From the NCBI GenBank assembly GCA_038087015.1, contig JASBNA010000018.1:1-64000 (forward strand): a stretch of 64,000 nt of DNA. Direction: 5' to 3'. Below are positions 44,214 through 56,691 of this stretch, in pieces. This stretch comes from Cerrena zonata (lineage: Eukaryota; Basidiomycota; Agaricomycetes; Polyporales; Cerrenaceae). A program made the translations under genes and the position numbers. The notes beneath the pieces were generated by a model. The model had not been told where the DNA came from. It was given only the letters and a program-made list of their open reading frames with translations, and searched no databases. Position 1 is the first letter of the stretch; every line of letters begins with the position of its first letter.

Positions 44214-46295
44214 CTTAAGAACGGAAAAGGGATCGAATGAATGAAGAATGGGCTAAAGTGAATGAGAGATTGTCAAGGAACGAGTGAAAGCCGGCAAACT
44301 CGATGTGAGGAGGATCCTGCCTCAGTAAGTAGATGGAAAGATTCAAGAGAGGAATGAGGGGTAATCTGGGACGCAGTGGGTGAGGTGCTTTATATTGAAT
44401 TTGCGCGTCAAACCCGAAATTCGGGTGCTTTGAGGATAACAACGCGGCCCCAACAGATCGGTACGCATGGAAACAGCCTACCGCGTCCCTTACTTACTGC
44501 AAATGATTGCATTACCCATCTCCAGGGTGAAGGAACAATATACTTCCGGATCGGCTGAGGCATTTATGCATCAACACGATCAGATGTCTGGATAGAAATC
44601 TGTGATCTTGGAGCAAACCCACCCGCTGTTCGTTATTTTGAGATTGCGAGGGGCTTGAGACCATTTGAGGGTTCGATCTATGCCAGAAGACTCGAGGGAA
44701 AGCTTCATGGCTACGGTAAGATTCAAAGGAACATGTTGCGTGTATTGCCCTATTGTCAAGGTCACCTAGTAACATTTCATTCAATTCAGTCGCTACGGCT
44801 GCTTAACAAGAACTTACGAGTTGTTCCTTTCTGAACCAATGATGGCTCCCCATTATTCTGAGCATGTGGGTGATCAAACACATGGCGAAGAGTTGGTATG
44901 GTAGCGGAGGGTAGCGAGCTTCTAAGCGCAACGCCCGTGATGAAATCTTCAATGGTATCGTTGACCTTGAGTACCCGCTAAAGCCTCATCATAGCTCATC
45001 GTTCCTGTCAAGGTAATACCTTGTAACGAATAAGATCGAACCTGCGGGATTGAATAGCGTAACCTGTATCGTTCATGCTTTGCTTGTTCGAGCGATGACA
45101 AACACGTTTTGCTATCACATTCGGCCTAACATGTTGTTGTCCTCTTTTACATACGTATAAGTCGGCAAACCTGCACTAGCGTTCTACTTACCTGATATGT
45201 TCGTGGACATTGTACAGGTGTTGGTGGAAACGCGTCCAATTACGTACTCCTCGAGGCTCGTTCCAGTTCTTCCCGATAACTTCCCACATATGCCAGGCCA
45301 TCACTGGCAGTTGATCCCATTGACGACGCTCGCGATTTGCTTGCTTTAGACAGACGACCTAACTCGCCTTTGGAGTTATAAAGTGCATGTAGGTGAGGAC
45401 TGTGGAGATAATCTTGGCGAGTAACATGAACATCAACGAATTTGATGCCAGCCCCGGAAGATCAAAATCTCGTCATGTCATAGAAACGTGTCATTCGCAT
45501 CCCTTCCCTAGGTTCCCAAGTCCTCGGTCTCGGTTCTCATCTCAGAACGTTTATCTGGAATCATAACGAACACATACCACACCGAGTATTGCTGGGCCAA
45601 CAGAAGGGATTTCGATCTAAACGGGATATGCTGCCCAGCAGATGAGGTTGTGTCTGGTGTATGTGACTTCGGAGATCGAGTGAGCTGCTCGACGGTACCG
45701 GTACTACTTTGTCTTAATACCTTCTCGGACTACCACTGGTAATACTACGATCTGAAATTTTGGGCATTGACCGAGACTACGAACAAAAGGACACTGTTTC
45801 CAATATTGAATTCGGGCGGGACATTCCACGTTCGCTCTGTTGCCATAAGTTCAGTGAGCCGGATCAATGTAATACTTGTTGCCCGCTGTTTCATGCAAGT
45901 TTCTATTCCCCATGAACGTTTGAACGTTTAAGTATGTATAGCCTCCAGCAGTTTTCGAATTTGATGACAGCGTTTGGAGAAACAAGATGAATGTAAGGGA
46001 TGATGGACGTGCACTGTTTGTCTGCGAAGGTAGATTACTGTCAGCTTAACGATCAGCCTTTCCGATGACTTTATTTAAAGTTGACGCAAGCGTTCTTCCG
46101 AGTTTGAGGATGTGTACAGTATGAGTTGATCCAGTAACACTGAGAACCTTCGTGCCTGAAGCTAACGTCAGCGGACTCGAGGCGAAATTGGGGAAAATAT
46201 GGGATGTGTAGAACTACCAACCCTGCAGAGTCAAGCCAAATTTTGAATCCTACATCCGAGTTGTTTCACACGAAGAGTATGTCATAGTTTTGATG
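44214..46295. other. Non-coding interval
   Basis: The part next to 44,214 is the promoter and 5' leader of the secreted-protein gene. No other gene, RNA or repeat is recognised here. Confidence 0.4.
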
Positions 46296-46700
46296 TTAGG
46301 CCGGAAGGGATATAGCTGTGGCTGTTGAGATTGTGAGACGTTCTGCATCGAAATTCATTTCGAGAGTTTCCGAACGTGGATGTTTTGTCATGGTAATCCT
46401 TACTAAGATTGAAAGTCGACGATACTTTTTCGGTAATCTGTATCCCCGACTTACAGTCAAGCAGAAGAAATGCTTGTCAAGGATCCCGCTAGTAGCCTGA
46501 CAAGCAAGAGCGCCCCCGAAAGTTTGAAGACGTGTGGATTGTGTAATGAGTTTGTGAATACCTAGCTGTTGTCGCTGTCTGCTTGTCCGGTTCCCCCACT
46601 GACGCTGCCTACCATGAAACTTAGACTTCTTGAAACACTTGGGTATCATTGAGGCGGGATTAAACAGGCCCGGAAGAGATAAATCTGTCAACGCGAGCAA
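46296..46700 (-). pseudogene. F-box/LRR paralog fragment
   Basis: RQRQWGNRTSRQRQQLGIHKLITQSTRLQTF closely follows the matching segment of the split F-box gene (near 33,090-33,180) and the gene at 47,706, but the flanking exons are missing and the following text drifts. It is a remnant of the same local family. Confidence 0.6.
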
Positions 46701-47705
46701 TCAGCATCTGAGGTCTATAAACAAGCTGTTTTGTCGCTGAAGGTCCTTGTAGAGATCCCAATTCAACACAATACATTTTGGGGTAAGTCTGAGTCTACCG
46801 ATGCAGCGTACTCTAAGGCTCCTTGAGCCCATATATCGTCTGGATGAAAGTTGAGTGTACGAGAAGCGAATAGATCATCTTCGTGAAAAACGTACCTCCC
46901 GTGTGTGACATTTACCTTGGTGAGAGCAATAGCACTGAGTCGGCGACGTCCGGAGTCTAAGAGTTTTTCCGCACTTGCAGCACATTTGGGAGTGGCCTCA
47001 GGGGAGGTGGCACTCGTTTACTACGTCTCTGTCTCTTTGTATAGATGCATGTTTTTCCGCCATAGAAGCTAATAAAATAGTATCAGAACCAGTAAATTAT
47101 CGTAGTGGGGCGCCGTACCAATTAAGGTGACGAAATTCCGTTGTAATGTACTCACCTTTATATGTTTAATATCTAATCGTACCGTACGGCGACTCCTTCA
47201 TGTAGTTACTTGCTTGATTACGTAACCGCCCGCGTCGTTTACATTTCGATCTTTTCATTGTAGGAGCTCACGTCCGCTTTACTACTGCGTCCGTGAACTC
47301 CAGGTATATACTTTCCTCTTATTAGCTACATCTACTACCAGCTAACCAATATACAGGTCCGCTTTACTACTGCGTCCGTGAACTCCAGTTCTCTTTGTGT
47401 GCTCGCTCGCTCGCTCCTCGCTCGCGCGTCTCTCTCGCGCCGCCGTTCCCCCGTTCCAACCTCTATCCGCCGTCATAAGGCAGGGCTCTGTGTGACATCG
47501 CACATAAATCAGATCTCCACCATAATGTAAAATAGGGATAATATACCAGTGCAATTGCATTTCCGCTTGTCACGACGACAGTTATCCCATGCCTGCCACT
47601 GATTAGTGGTGTAATTAGTGAGAGTTCTAGCAAGAGATAATAACTTCGAGATCGTACTCTTGTCAGTCCTCTTCGACTACCAGGTCCTAGAGAAAAAACT
47701 CGCAG
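46701..47705. other. Non-coding interval with a CG-rich low-complexity tract
   Basis: Holds the 32-bp direct repeat listed separately and a GCTCGCTCGCTC / CTCGCGCG tract near 47,400-47,440. No gene is seen. Confidence 0.4.
47272..47388. repeat. Exact 32-bp direct repeat around a 53-bp intron-like spacer
   Basis: GTCCGCTTTACTACTGCGTC... (32 bp) occurs at 47,272-47,303 and 47,357-47,388. The spacer starts GTATAT and ends ATACAG, with AG|GT at both junctions. Confidence 0.85.
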
Positions 47706-49121
47706 TTAGGGATACGCTCTTCTTCTCGAAAAACTTATCGAAATACCTAGTGTTATCTTCATAAATGTATGCAATATCGAATAGAGGAGAGTGGTTTGTC
47801 GTAGTAGTCGATTGAGTGAGGTAACAAAATTGTGTACACGGCAGCAGTTTTGGGTACTGACTCGTTGCGAGAGTGCGGATAGCGGCCGTATCGAATCCGG
47901 TGCTTGAAGAAGGAGGGCATTTTCGAAACTTTCCATTGAGCTTCTTGCATCGGCAGTCGATTCTTGTAGGTCCTGCCAGTAGTGACTGAGCGCCTCAGGT
48001 AAGGCTGCACATTGAATACGAATATCGACATTTTTCTTCGAATTGATGTGGTAAAATGGGTGAAGGAGGTGTAGGACCTTGGATACCGAAAGAGACGTAC
48101 ACGTAGTTGTCGATAATGTGAGACATTCAATATCTTGACTCTCGATTAGTGACGGTGTAGAAAAGAGCTGTCTGCATTGATCAAGATCAAGGCTTGATGG
48201 GTCTTGTGAAGCTCTAATTAGTTTCTCCTGTTTCGAGGCAACCGTCCTGCCAGGATGATTAAAACGTAGAGTTACAATACTTGTTATTCTGTAAGGTCCC
48301 AAAAAACGGCCCGGACGATCTCCTCGCTCTGAAATATATTTGGCAGGCATGACATGGGTCGTCAGACTTCGGAAAACTTGGAGTCGTGGGGATCGCTTGA
48401 TCAGCTTGTGGATACAAATTTGTTGATGCTGGGTATCGGACAACCGTCCCCACTGGCCGTTTGGTGGATGAAAACGTCTTTGAGAGGGTGCGGTGATGTT
48501 GAAAGACAGCAGTCCGGGGCTAAATAAGAGAGAAGCTTCGGTTGGAGTCAAAGGCCAACTTCCCGAATCGAGCTGAAGGTATTGGAGATTTGGGAACAAT
48601 GGTTTCCCCTGTATTTCTTTGGATATGAGAGTGACTGTACGGATGTCGTCTTCTGACTTGCTACCTGCGTAGAGCAAGCGTTTGACACGTTCACCAAGTG
48701 AAAGGAGGTACTGCGGACAGTCCTCTTCACCACTCTGCGGCCGACAATATGAAAATCAATGCACGAGGAGAATGAACCAACGAACCAATCTTTCGAACAT
48801 GGTTGAAAACGCATCCAACCCATGCTGCTCTTGCCATAATAACGTGGATGCGTGTAACTGAAAGGCTTTGCATGTCCTTGCAGCCCTTGCCAATGTACGC
48901 AGTATCTTCTTCCTCTCGTTATCATTAAACTCTGGGTTCATACACTGGGGGTGTATAAAGCTGAAAATGAGGGACAGAACCTCCTGGATATTCAATGCTT
49001 TATGAACTATAGAGGGTCGTCCTGACCACAGGTTGTTTCCTAGGTACCTAGTACCGCAAGACTTTTTCGTATTCTGCAGCGTGTAGAAATGGGGTTGTTT
49101 GATAGATGACTGGGACATCAC
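47706..49121 (-). CDS. F-box-like / leucine-rich protein
   Basis: Two exons (49,121-48,786 and 48,734-47,706) join in frame to 454 residues. VHKALNIQEVLSLIFSFI and RTLARAARTCKAFQLHASTLLWQEQHGL form the F-box-like domain. The second exon (SGEEDCPQYLLSLGERVKRLLY, FPNLQYLQLDSGSWPLTPTEASLLF, QQICIHKLIKRSPRLQVFRS, ASQVLHLL-like SVSKVLHLLHPF) is leucine-rich-repeat-like and aligns along its length with the two other copies. No zinc fingers follow the stop. Likely an SCF adaptor, by family resemblance. The start is the first ATG; a second follows immediately. Confidence 0.68.
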
Positions 49122-49859
49122 GATGTGGTAGTGAGCGAGAGGGATGGAACATATTGCGGGATCATGATATACTTATAGTATCACTGGATACTAATAGCGG
49201 TGAGGAGACACTGCCAATGGGCTGTAAACCTAGGTGCCCGTGGAAGGATCACAAACTTGTAAATGTTGGCCTATGAATGGCCTCTAGCTTCGATAACCAG
49301 ATACTACCAGTACAGGATGTCATGGCAAGACGTAATGATGAACCACCTAGACTCGACGGAAAGGTTCCTCGTAATCGAAGATTACATAATAACTCGAAAA
49401 AGCCGCTGCGCCAAAGCTCTTTCTCTAAGATTCTCTCAGCTTCATCGATTCTCGCGCAGTATTTAGTGTAGTGACGTCGATGATGTCCGAGCCGTATTAT
49501 CTCTGGGGAAGTGCATGATTAGTGCCAGACTTGCTGCAATCATAGTGCTTCCGTATACATTAGTGCTTGAATACCATGTCTGACTTGGACCTTCTGCTAG
49601 GTGTTTTCTTACGTGACACCGCCCACAATACATCATAGAGTAGTAGGTCCATCTGGTAGGCCACTGAAACCCACGGTATGTTTCCAAAAGTGAGAACATG
49701 GTATAACCGCCCTTGGTTATTATTTTTAGTATCTCTCGTGAGTAATTACTGTTCCAAATCCGTGTGTGTTTTCGACTCTTCATGTATATGGGTTCCCAGA
49801 TTGACCGTTGGCTGCAACCGGTCCTAGCCTGAGATCCTGAGTACACCAACGTTCCTTAC
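49122..49859. other. Intergenic interval
   Basis: Carries the divergent promoters of the F-box-like gene and the epoxide hydrolase. A minus-strand frame (49,849-49,463) has no recognisable domain and is not called. Confidence 0.4.
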
Positions 49860-51014
49860 ATGAACACGCCATCTTACAATTTACCGGAGGGAATAACATC
49901 GAAATCGATCCTTATACGGGATCTTAACGTGCACTACCTCGAATCAGGGCATCTTTCCCATCCACTCCTTCTCCTCCTACATGGCTTCCCTGAGCTCTCA
50001 TACTCATGGAGGAAGCTATTATTGCCTCTTGCAGCATTAGGCTATCATGTTGTCGCACCTGACCAACGAGGGTACGGACGAACTGTCAGTCAGTCCGATC
50101 CAAGCCATCGTATCCAATTTGACGACGATCTCTCCCCATTCCGAATTCTTAACCTCGCTCATGACATCGTCGCACTCGTATTCGCGTTAGGGCATACGTC
50201 TACAGTTGCTGTTGTGGGGCATGACTTTGGCTCGATGGTAGCCTCCACTCTGGCTCTCGTCCGCCCAGACATGTTTCCCAAGGTTGTATTGATGAGCTCA
50301 CCTTACAGGGGTCCCCCACCCCTTCCGTTCGACATCGTGAATAACCCTCCAGACTCTCAAAAGCATGATCCACTTCTCGCCTTAGATCGAGCTTTGATGT
50401 CGTTTAACCCTCCGAGAAAACATTATACGAGGTATTTCTCAACGCCTGAAGCTAACGATGATATGTCCAACCCGCCTCAAGGTATACACAACTTCCTTAG
50501 GGCATATTTCCATATCAAGAGCGCGGATTGGGCAGACAACGCTCCTCGACCTCTGACAGGTCTCCCCGAGCTAGCATCGTTACCCCCTTACTACGTCATG
50601 CCAGCAGAAAAAACAATGCCTGAAGCTGTAGCACCATTCGCGCCATCAACCACAGAGATTGGGGAAGCTACATGGCTCCCTGACGATGAGCTCGAAATTT
50701 ACAGCTCGGAATTTGGACGCACGGGTTTCCAGGGAGGTTTGAACTGGTATCGCAGCGCAGCTGACCCTCGGTTGATTGGAGAGTTCAGTATCTTCCATGG
50801 CAGAAAAGTCGAAGTTCCTGCCATGTTTTTAGCAGGCAAAAAGGACTGGGGGACGTACCAGTTTCCCGGTGCGACGACAAGGATGCGGGAGGCATGTCCG
50901 AGAATGGAGGACGAGGATTTCGTTTTGTTGGATGGTGCGGGACACTGGGCTCAGCAGGAGCGTCCGGAAGAAGTGATGGTTCACTTGGAGCGTTTTCTGT
51001 CTCGTTCTGACTAA
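49860..51014 (+). CDS. Epoxide hydrolase-type alpha/beta hydrolase
   Basis: A single 384-residue exon. It would open epoxides to diols through an Asp ester. HGFPE (residues 41-45) is the oxyanion motif, GHDFGS holds the nucleophile Asp122, FLAGKKDW carries the charge-relay acid region, and GAGHW holds the catalytic His (about 362). PDQRGYGRT is also typical. Length and lid region (YTRYFSTPEANDD) fit fungal soluble epoxide hydrolases of the EH/haloalkane dehalogenase branch. The intradiol dioxygenase starts about 600 bp downstream on the same strand, compatible with shared aromatic breakdown. The exact substrate is unknown. Confidence 0.88.
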   Translation: MNTPSYNLPEGITSKSILIRDLNVHYLESGHLSHPLLLLLHGFPELSYSWRKLLLPLAALGYHVVAPDQRGYGRTVSQSDPSHRIQFDDDLSPFRILNLAHDIVALVFALGHTSTVAVVGHDFGSMVASTLALVRPDMFPKVVLMSSPYRGPPPLPFDIVNNPPDSQKHDPLLALDRALMSFNPPRKHYTRYFSTPEANDDMSNPPQGIHNFLRAYFHIKSADWADNAPRPLTGLPELASLPPYYVMPAEKTMPEAVAPFAPSTTEIGEATWLPDDELEIYSSEFGRTGFQGGLNWYRSAADPRLIGEFSIFHGRKVEVPAMFLAGKKDWGTYQFPGATTRMREACPRMEDEDFVLLDGAGHWAQQERPEEVMVHLERFLSRSD

Positions 51015-51617
51015 TTTGAAGGTGGGTTACTCTGAAATAAGTAAGCCGTGACTCAGTGCTCATGACTCCTAAAATTATGAATTTGCTAACCTGATCTTTT
51101 GCAGCCAAATGTCTCTACGACTGCTAGTGTATCCTACTTCGTCTTGTACAACAGTTTATTCTATTTTCTATTGCATTCTTGCCGAAGTGGGATTCCCTTT
51201 TGTGGTCAACCAATAGAGTGACGTCAATTAGTCGCGGCTAAACTGTTTTGCAAATTCTTTCAATATTGAATATTCTGAAAGCGTTGCGGTCTGTTACGGT
51301 TTTCAGTCTACTCATCCACATTATACATGACGAACTTCATGGTTTCCGTTGGCGACTTCTCAGCTCCAATTCCATATAAGTCTTCTGGTGTCTCCTTGTA
51401 GAGCTAGCCGTGATCCGCTTAAATTACTGCCTTAGCAAGACCGCCGAACCAAAACTCCTTAAAAGGTCTTCATCTTCACATTGGGAATCGATCATGAGAC
51501 AATTCGGAGCCTGGGTACACCCTCAAAGGTCCATCCCTCCCTGTATATATACCACGACAATCGCAAGTCAACTGTATCTTACACACAACAGGAAATCACA
51601 CCCAGTCCCAACTAATC

Positions 51618-52957
51618 ATGTCCTCTGCCAAACCTGAAGAACCTGCTGTCACCGCGGCTACTTCGAATGGGATCGACATTCCTGATTTCGAGTTGCCGGT
51701 AGGATAAGCTTCGATTCTGGTGAGATGATGTGGGACTAATGTGGCTATGATTAACAGTACCCGGACAAGCCAGAGCTGATCACACAGAACCTGCTGAGGC
51801 TCTTTGATCTGGTTCCGGATGAGTGAGTTCCAATCGAGTTAGGGGTACGACATCGAGGTTCATGATGTTCTCGTTTAGGCGAGTAAAGTTCGTTATGAAG
51901 AACTTGGTCACGCATCTTCATGCATTTGTAAACGAGACTAGGTAAGTGTGTGTCGTAACTTACAATGAGCTCACGCCTCTTATCTAAAATAGTGTCACCA
52001 CCGAAGAATGGATGAAAACCATCGAATTCTTGACCAAAGTTGGGCAAACTTGTACCCCGATCCGTCAAGAGTTCATTCTCTTCTCCGATGTCATGGGTGT
52101 ATCGGCCCTCGTGGACGCCATCAACAACCCGCCAGTGAAGGGCGCAACCTCTAGCAGTGTCTTGGGTCCATTCTTTACCGAAGATGCTCCTGAGAGTGCG
52201 TATCCCAGGCAATCGACTTCCCTGTGTAGCATACTGATAAGCTTCGATAGTCGAATTGGGCGAATCCATTGCCTCCGAAGGCAAGGGAAAGTATATGTAT
52301 GTCGAAGGTACCGTGCGGTCTACCGATGGCACTCCCGTGCCCGGTGCTGTCATTGAAACTTGGGAAACGGACGAATCTGGCTTCTATGATACCCAATACA
52401 AAGAACGTGATCACCCTGACTGCCGAGGTCGCCTCAGGACGGACAAGGACGGAAAGTATGGTTATCGTGCAATTACACCTGTCGCATATCCTATCCCTGG
52501 TGATGTTAGTGCGGCTTCGAAATATGTTAATTTCTTATTGTTGCTGAATTACACCCCAGGGACCAGTTGGGCAACTCTTGCTTGCCTTTAGGAGGCACAA
52601 TTTACGTCCGAACCATTTGCATCTGATGGTCGAGGCTCCCGGATTCCGGAAACTCGTTACTTCTCTTTACCCAGATGGCGACCCTTTCCTCGCCACGGAT
52701 GCGGTGTTTGGAGTTAAGAAGGATCTCGTGGTCGTAAGTCTCTTCGCTGCACATAATTTATCATGCGGATATCTCATTCATTCCCCATTTAGAAACTGGA
52801 GGATGTCAATGATGACGCTGAAGCTCGCAAACGCGGATTCCCTAAGGGCGGTTCCTTCAAACTCTTGAAGTTTGATATTACCCTTGTGCCTCTGGACGAA
52901 GCAAAGGCAGCATTCGAGGAATTTTCCAAGTTGAGGGCAAAGAACGCAGCGGCATAA
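51618..52957 (+). CDS. Intradiol ring-cleavage dioxygenase (hydroxyquinol/catechol 1,2-dioxygenase type)
   Basis: Seven exons (51,618-51,698; 51,758-51,822; 51,879-51,941; 51,993-52,195; 52,251-52,504; 52,560-52,733; 52,793-52,957) give 334 residues. The enzyme cleaves catechol-type rings between the hydroxyls using Fe(III). Seen are the N-terminal dimer domain (RVKFVMKNLVTHLHAFVNET), TSSSVLGPFF, VPGAVIETWETDESGFYD, and the iron ligands: Tyr in YPIPGDGPVGQLL and an upstream Tyr, and both His in RPNHLHLMV. SLYPDGDPFLATDAVFGVK is standard. The size fits hydroxyquinol 1,2-dioxygenases of wood- and litter-decay fungi; catechol cannot be excluded. Confidence 0.9.
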
Positions 52958-53341
52958 ATATGTAGTACCAATGAATTATCAATTTGTAACATTGAAATAA
53001 TACGAAAATTGCCAGTCCGAGTTCATGTATATCTTTTCCAGTGGATTTACCGGCATACGGCGTGTTACCGTTTATATTGAACAGACCTTGTCCAATATCC
53101 TCAGATTGCTTCCGTATGACGTCATATCATGTGACCGCGACGCGTTTGTCTATGTTTGTCTGGCTTTACATGAGCGCCGTCCAGTCGCGTTTAGCATAAC
53201 CGAGGCTGAAGCACAAGTTGTCGGACTTAGATACAACGTTCAACACTCATCTGCGCAACTTCGAACTCGATGACTATAATCTGGCTCAACTGAACCTGCC
53301 TTCATACCCCTTTAATCTAAAGTTTAAGGCCATCATATCTA
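52958..53341. other. Intergenic interval before exonuclease 1
   Basis: 384 bp; the terminator of the dioxygenase and the promoter of the next gene must lie here. No other feature seen. Confidence 0.4.
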
Positions 53342-56300
53342 ATGGGAATCTCTGGATTATTACCCCTTCTCAAACCCATCCAAGTACAACGGCATCTTTC
53401 GGAATATTCTGGTCAAACTATTGCAGTCGATGCGTATGTGTGGCTGCACCGAGGGATCCATACTTGTGCGGCAGATCTTGCTACGGGAAAGAAGACTACT
53501 AGGTGAGCTCTTTCATCCTTTCAGTGGCAGGTGGTCGAGTGTCACCTTCCCGAAAATGTTATTGTCGCGAGAAAGTTGGAGTCTATCTGGGAAGTGACAG
53601 TCTCATGAAGCTACCTCTGTGACCATATATCTGTACAGTCCTGGGAGCAGTTGGGCGTGCATTGGGTATGACCAATGCGTGCCTTCGTGTGGAAGCTGTG
53701 GTAAGTACAGACACATATATCTTGATGAGCATGTCCGGCTCTGATTTCCTCTCAGATATATTTCGTCATGACGTAAAGGACTGTGGAAGGCTCTGAATAT
53801 GTGCAGAGTTTAAACTCTCTTTCATCTTCGATTTGATAACACTGGGTTATTTTGTCTCTGTGCTAATTTTAGCACTCGGCCATTGAGATTGCGCCATAGT
53901 CGAGCGGATAATCAGCACTGCTGTTGAGTTACAAACAAATCGAAGCTTGGGGTAATCTTTGAACGGCTGGTTTGCTGTTTCAACTATAACAGTATATGTT
54001 CCCAGATTGCCGGAGGGGGCCGACTTAGCAGACGCCTGGAATGTGTTCAAATTTTCATATCGTATATTTGCGGTCCAATCTGATCAGAGCGATGCTAACT
54101 GCTTTATTCCAGATATGTTGACTATGCGATGCATCGAGTCCGCCTGTTGCGTCACCACAATATTATACCCTACATCGTGTTCGACGGGGGGCCGCTGCCA
54201 GCCAAGCAGGGAACAGAGTCCGGACGCAAGCAAAAACGAAGTGAGAATCTGGAACGGGCGAACTCTCTTGCGGCTCAAGGAAACCATTCCTTGGCACGCG
54301 ACTTCTATGCAAAATGCGTCGACGTCACCCCCCAGATGGCCTATCAGTTGATCAAGGTAATATCGTAGATGTAATATTTGCCTGAAAGACCCCTCATTTT
54401 TTTCCGCAGGCATTGAAGGCCGAATCTGTAGCTTACGTCGTGGCTCCGTATGAAGCTGATGCGCAGTTGGCGTATTTGGAACGCATAGGAGTGGTGGATG
54501 GCATCCTTACTGAAGACTCCGACTTGCTGGTCTTCGGGTGCAAGAAACTCCTGTTCAAGCTGGATGCCAATGAAGCCGTCGTCACCTCTATTTCTCGTTG
54601 TGACTTTGCTGCGTTGGGTGCCGTGGCCCCCGGCGGGTTTTCACTCCTGGGCTGGACGGATGAGCAATTCCGAGCGATGTCCATTCTTAGCGGATGCGAC
54701 TACCTCGCAAGCATTCCCGGGATTGGTCTGAAGACAGCGTGGAATCTCGTGAAGAAACATAGGACGGCCGAGAAGGCGATTCGAGCGGTGAGGTTAGAAG
54801 GCAAGAAGAATGTACCTAACGACTACAACGAGGCGTTCAGTTTGGCAGAAAAGGTCTTTCTCCACCAGCGAGTATACGATCCAAGGCAGGAATGCCTTGT
54901 CTACCTGACTGAGCGTCCGCGTGATGGCGAGTGGAATGAAGCGGAAGAGGAACACGTGGGCAGGTAGGTTCTAGGGCGTTGTTAGGGTTCACAGGGAAGC
55001 TGATGGATGGCTGAACGTGCGGCAGATATATGGAACCGATTTTGGCCAAACAGGTCGCAGAAGGGGAAGTTTGTCCCATTACGTTGTTGCCCATGGAGGA
55101 CATAAATCCGACTTTTGTCCCGCGCGCTCTCAAGCCGATAGCCATGAACGCACCGGCGGTATCGAAATCAGATGCGAAAGGGAAGGGCAAGGCTAAGGCG
55201 CAAATGCCCGAGAAAGCCAGTAGTACTAGTATCCTCGACTTCTTTGGTAAGTCCGGAGGATGGATTATCAGCATTATGGGTGCTCTCGTTCTCATTGCGA
55301 GCTTGGGTTCATATAGTACCGAAAGCCAGGGTAGCAGCCACTCCACGAAAGAGTTTCTCCCAGCCCCCACTGAAAGTCAATGGTAACACATCTGAGAAAC
55401 CGAGAATTGTGGCCGGCCTTGCCAGTGGGAAGCGTACGTTGACGGATGTAATGGATCATGATGTCGCGGCAAAGAGGAAAAAGCGGGAGGAGGACAGTGA
55501 ACGACCCGTAACTCCGGCTCGCCACACTCCCACCAACACTTCCTCGAAGTTCTTTGGTAGGGTCGCATCAACCTCGAAAATGAAACGGCCTGAAGCTGGC
55601 ACCCACTGCGAACCGGCTGCTGGGCCATCTAGACCGAGGCTGTCCGAGGGGAACAAAGAGAATATAACGACTAAGGACAGAGACGAAATTGACGATTTCT
55701 TTTACAAGAAAGAGTCCGATTTTGTGATTCAGGAAGATGGATATGTCTCACCCTCACCTTCACTGACACGCCTTGATACGCCTGACCTGTCATCACCTCC
55801 CCGACCTGGAACGACCTCGTCTTCACGAAGTACACAGTACATTCCTAACGATGACGACTTCGATGTGGACGTATTTTCCAGTCCTCCCACTATCAGATCG
55901 AAAAGCAACAGCAGGAGAACACGCGCGAATCTTGCTGCAGCTCTTCATGCTAACGATGAACCTGCAGGCAGGGTACTAGTTCGCTCTACACCTACAAAGC
56001 CGGAAAGAGAGAAACCCGATATAGTACCTGGACCTGATCTACAGGATATCTTTGGTGACTGGAACGATGTGGGGGACCATTGTGATGATTCCGCCGATAC
56101 TTCGATGACCAGTGCGATGTCCTCATGCGGCCCTAATACGCCCCAAGATGCACGAGTGCTTCGTGAGATCCAGGTCACCCAGGGCTATGATGAAATTATC
56201 TCGGACATTGACGAGGATGAAGAATCGCAGCTGCGTCAGCAGAAGATAATTGATGGTTGGCGGAAACAATATGCAAGCACGGTTCAACCTAGATTGAGAC

Positions 56301-56691
56301 CGTTCACGGTACGTTGTGTGCTTCAATCGAAGTTATGATAGTGACTAACATGAATAATATCGCAGCCATTCGCTGCCCCTAGACGACATGAGACTACTAT
56401 CACGCCAGAAGGACGTCACAGACCTCAAAGTGCACCTAGTTCGAAGTCCAGCTTGGACGTAAAACGTTCTAATCAACGTACTTTGTTTTCGAGCCGATCC
56501 ACCGTTCAATTGAAGTCAGAGAGGAAGTCGGACACACGGTTCGGTACCTCTATAGGTAGTGACGTTGACGAGGACATTTCTCCGAGCGCCAGGATTCGAC
56601 TGGATAAGTTCAGGTAAGATACAAAGTATCAAGCATTCGACCCATTCCGTCACTGACCTCATTCAATCCTTGTAGGTACGCCGCGGCGTAA
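53342..56691 (+). CDS. EXO1: Exonuclease 1 (Rad2/XPG family 5'-3' exonuclease and flap nuclease)
   Basis: Seven exons (53,342-53,502; 54,113-54,356; 54,410-54,963; 55,026-55,246; 55,317-56,308; 56,366-56,613; 56,676-56,691) encode 811 residues. It resects DNA in mismatch repair and recombination. The N domain starts MGISGLLPLLKPI, with Asp30 in AVDAYVWLH and VFDGGPLPAK. The I domain has YEADAQLAYL and TEDSDLLVFG. SGCDYLASIPGIGLKTAW is the helix-hairpin-helix region. The long acidic/Ser-rich C-terminus (SILDFF, DEIDDFFYKKESDF) is the variable protein-binding part. Intron 1 is 610 nt against about 50-70 nt for the others. The last exon has five codons plus the stop. Confidence 0.92.

Noticed and set aside
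53890..53965. tRNA-like sequence in intron 1 of exonuclease 1
   Set aside because: An A-box-like word is present but there is no acceptor stem and no convincing B box; it cannot be called a tRNA gene.
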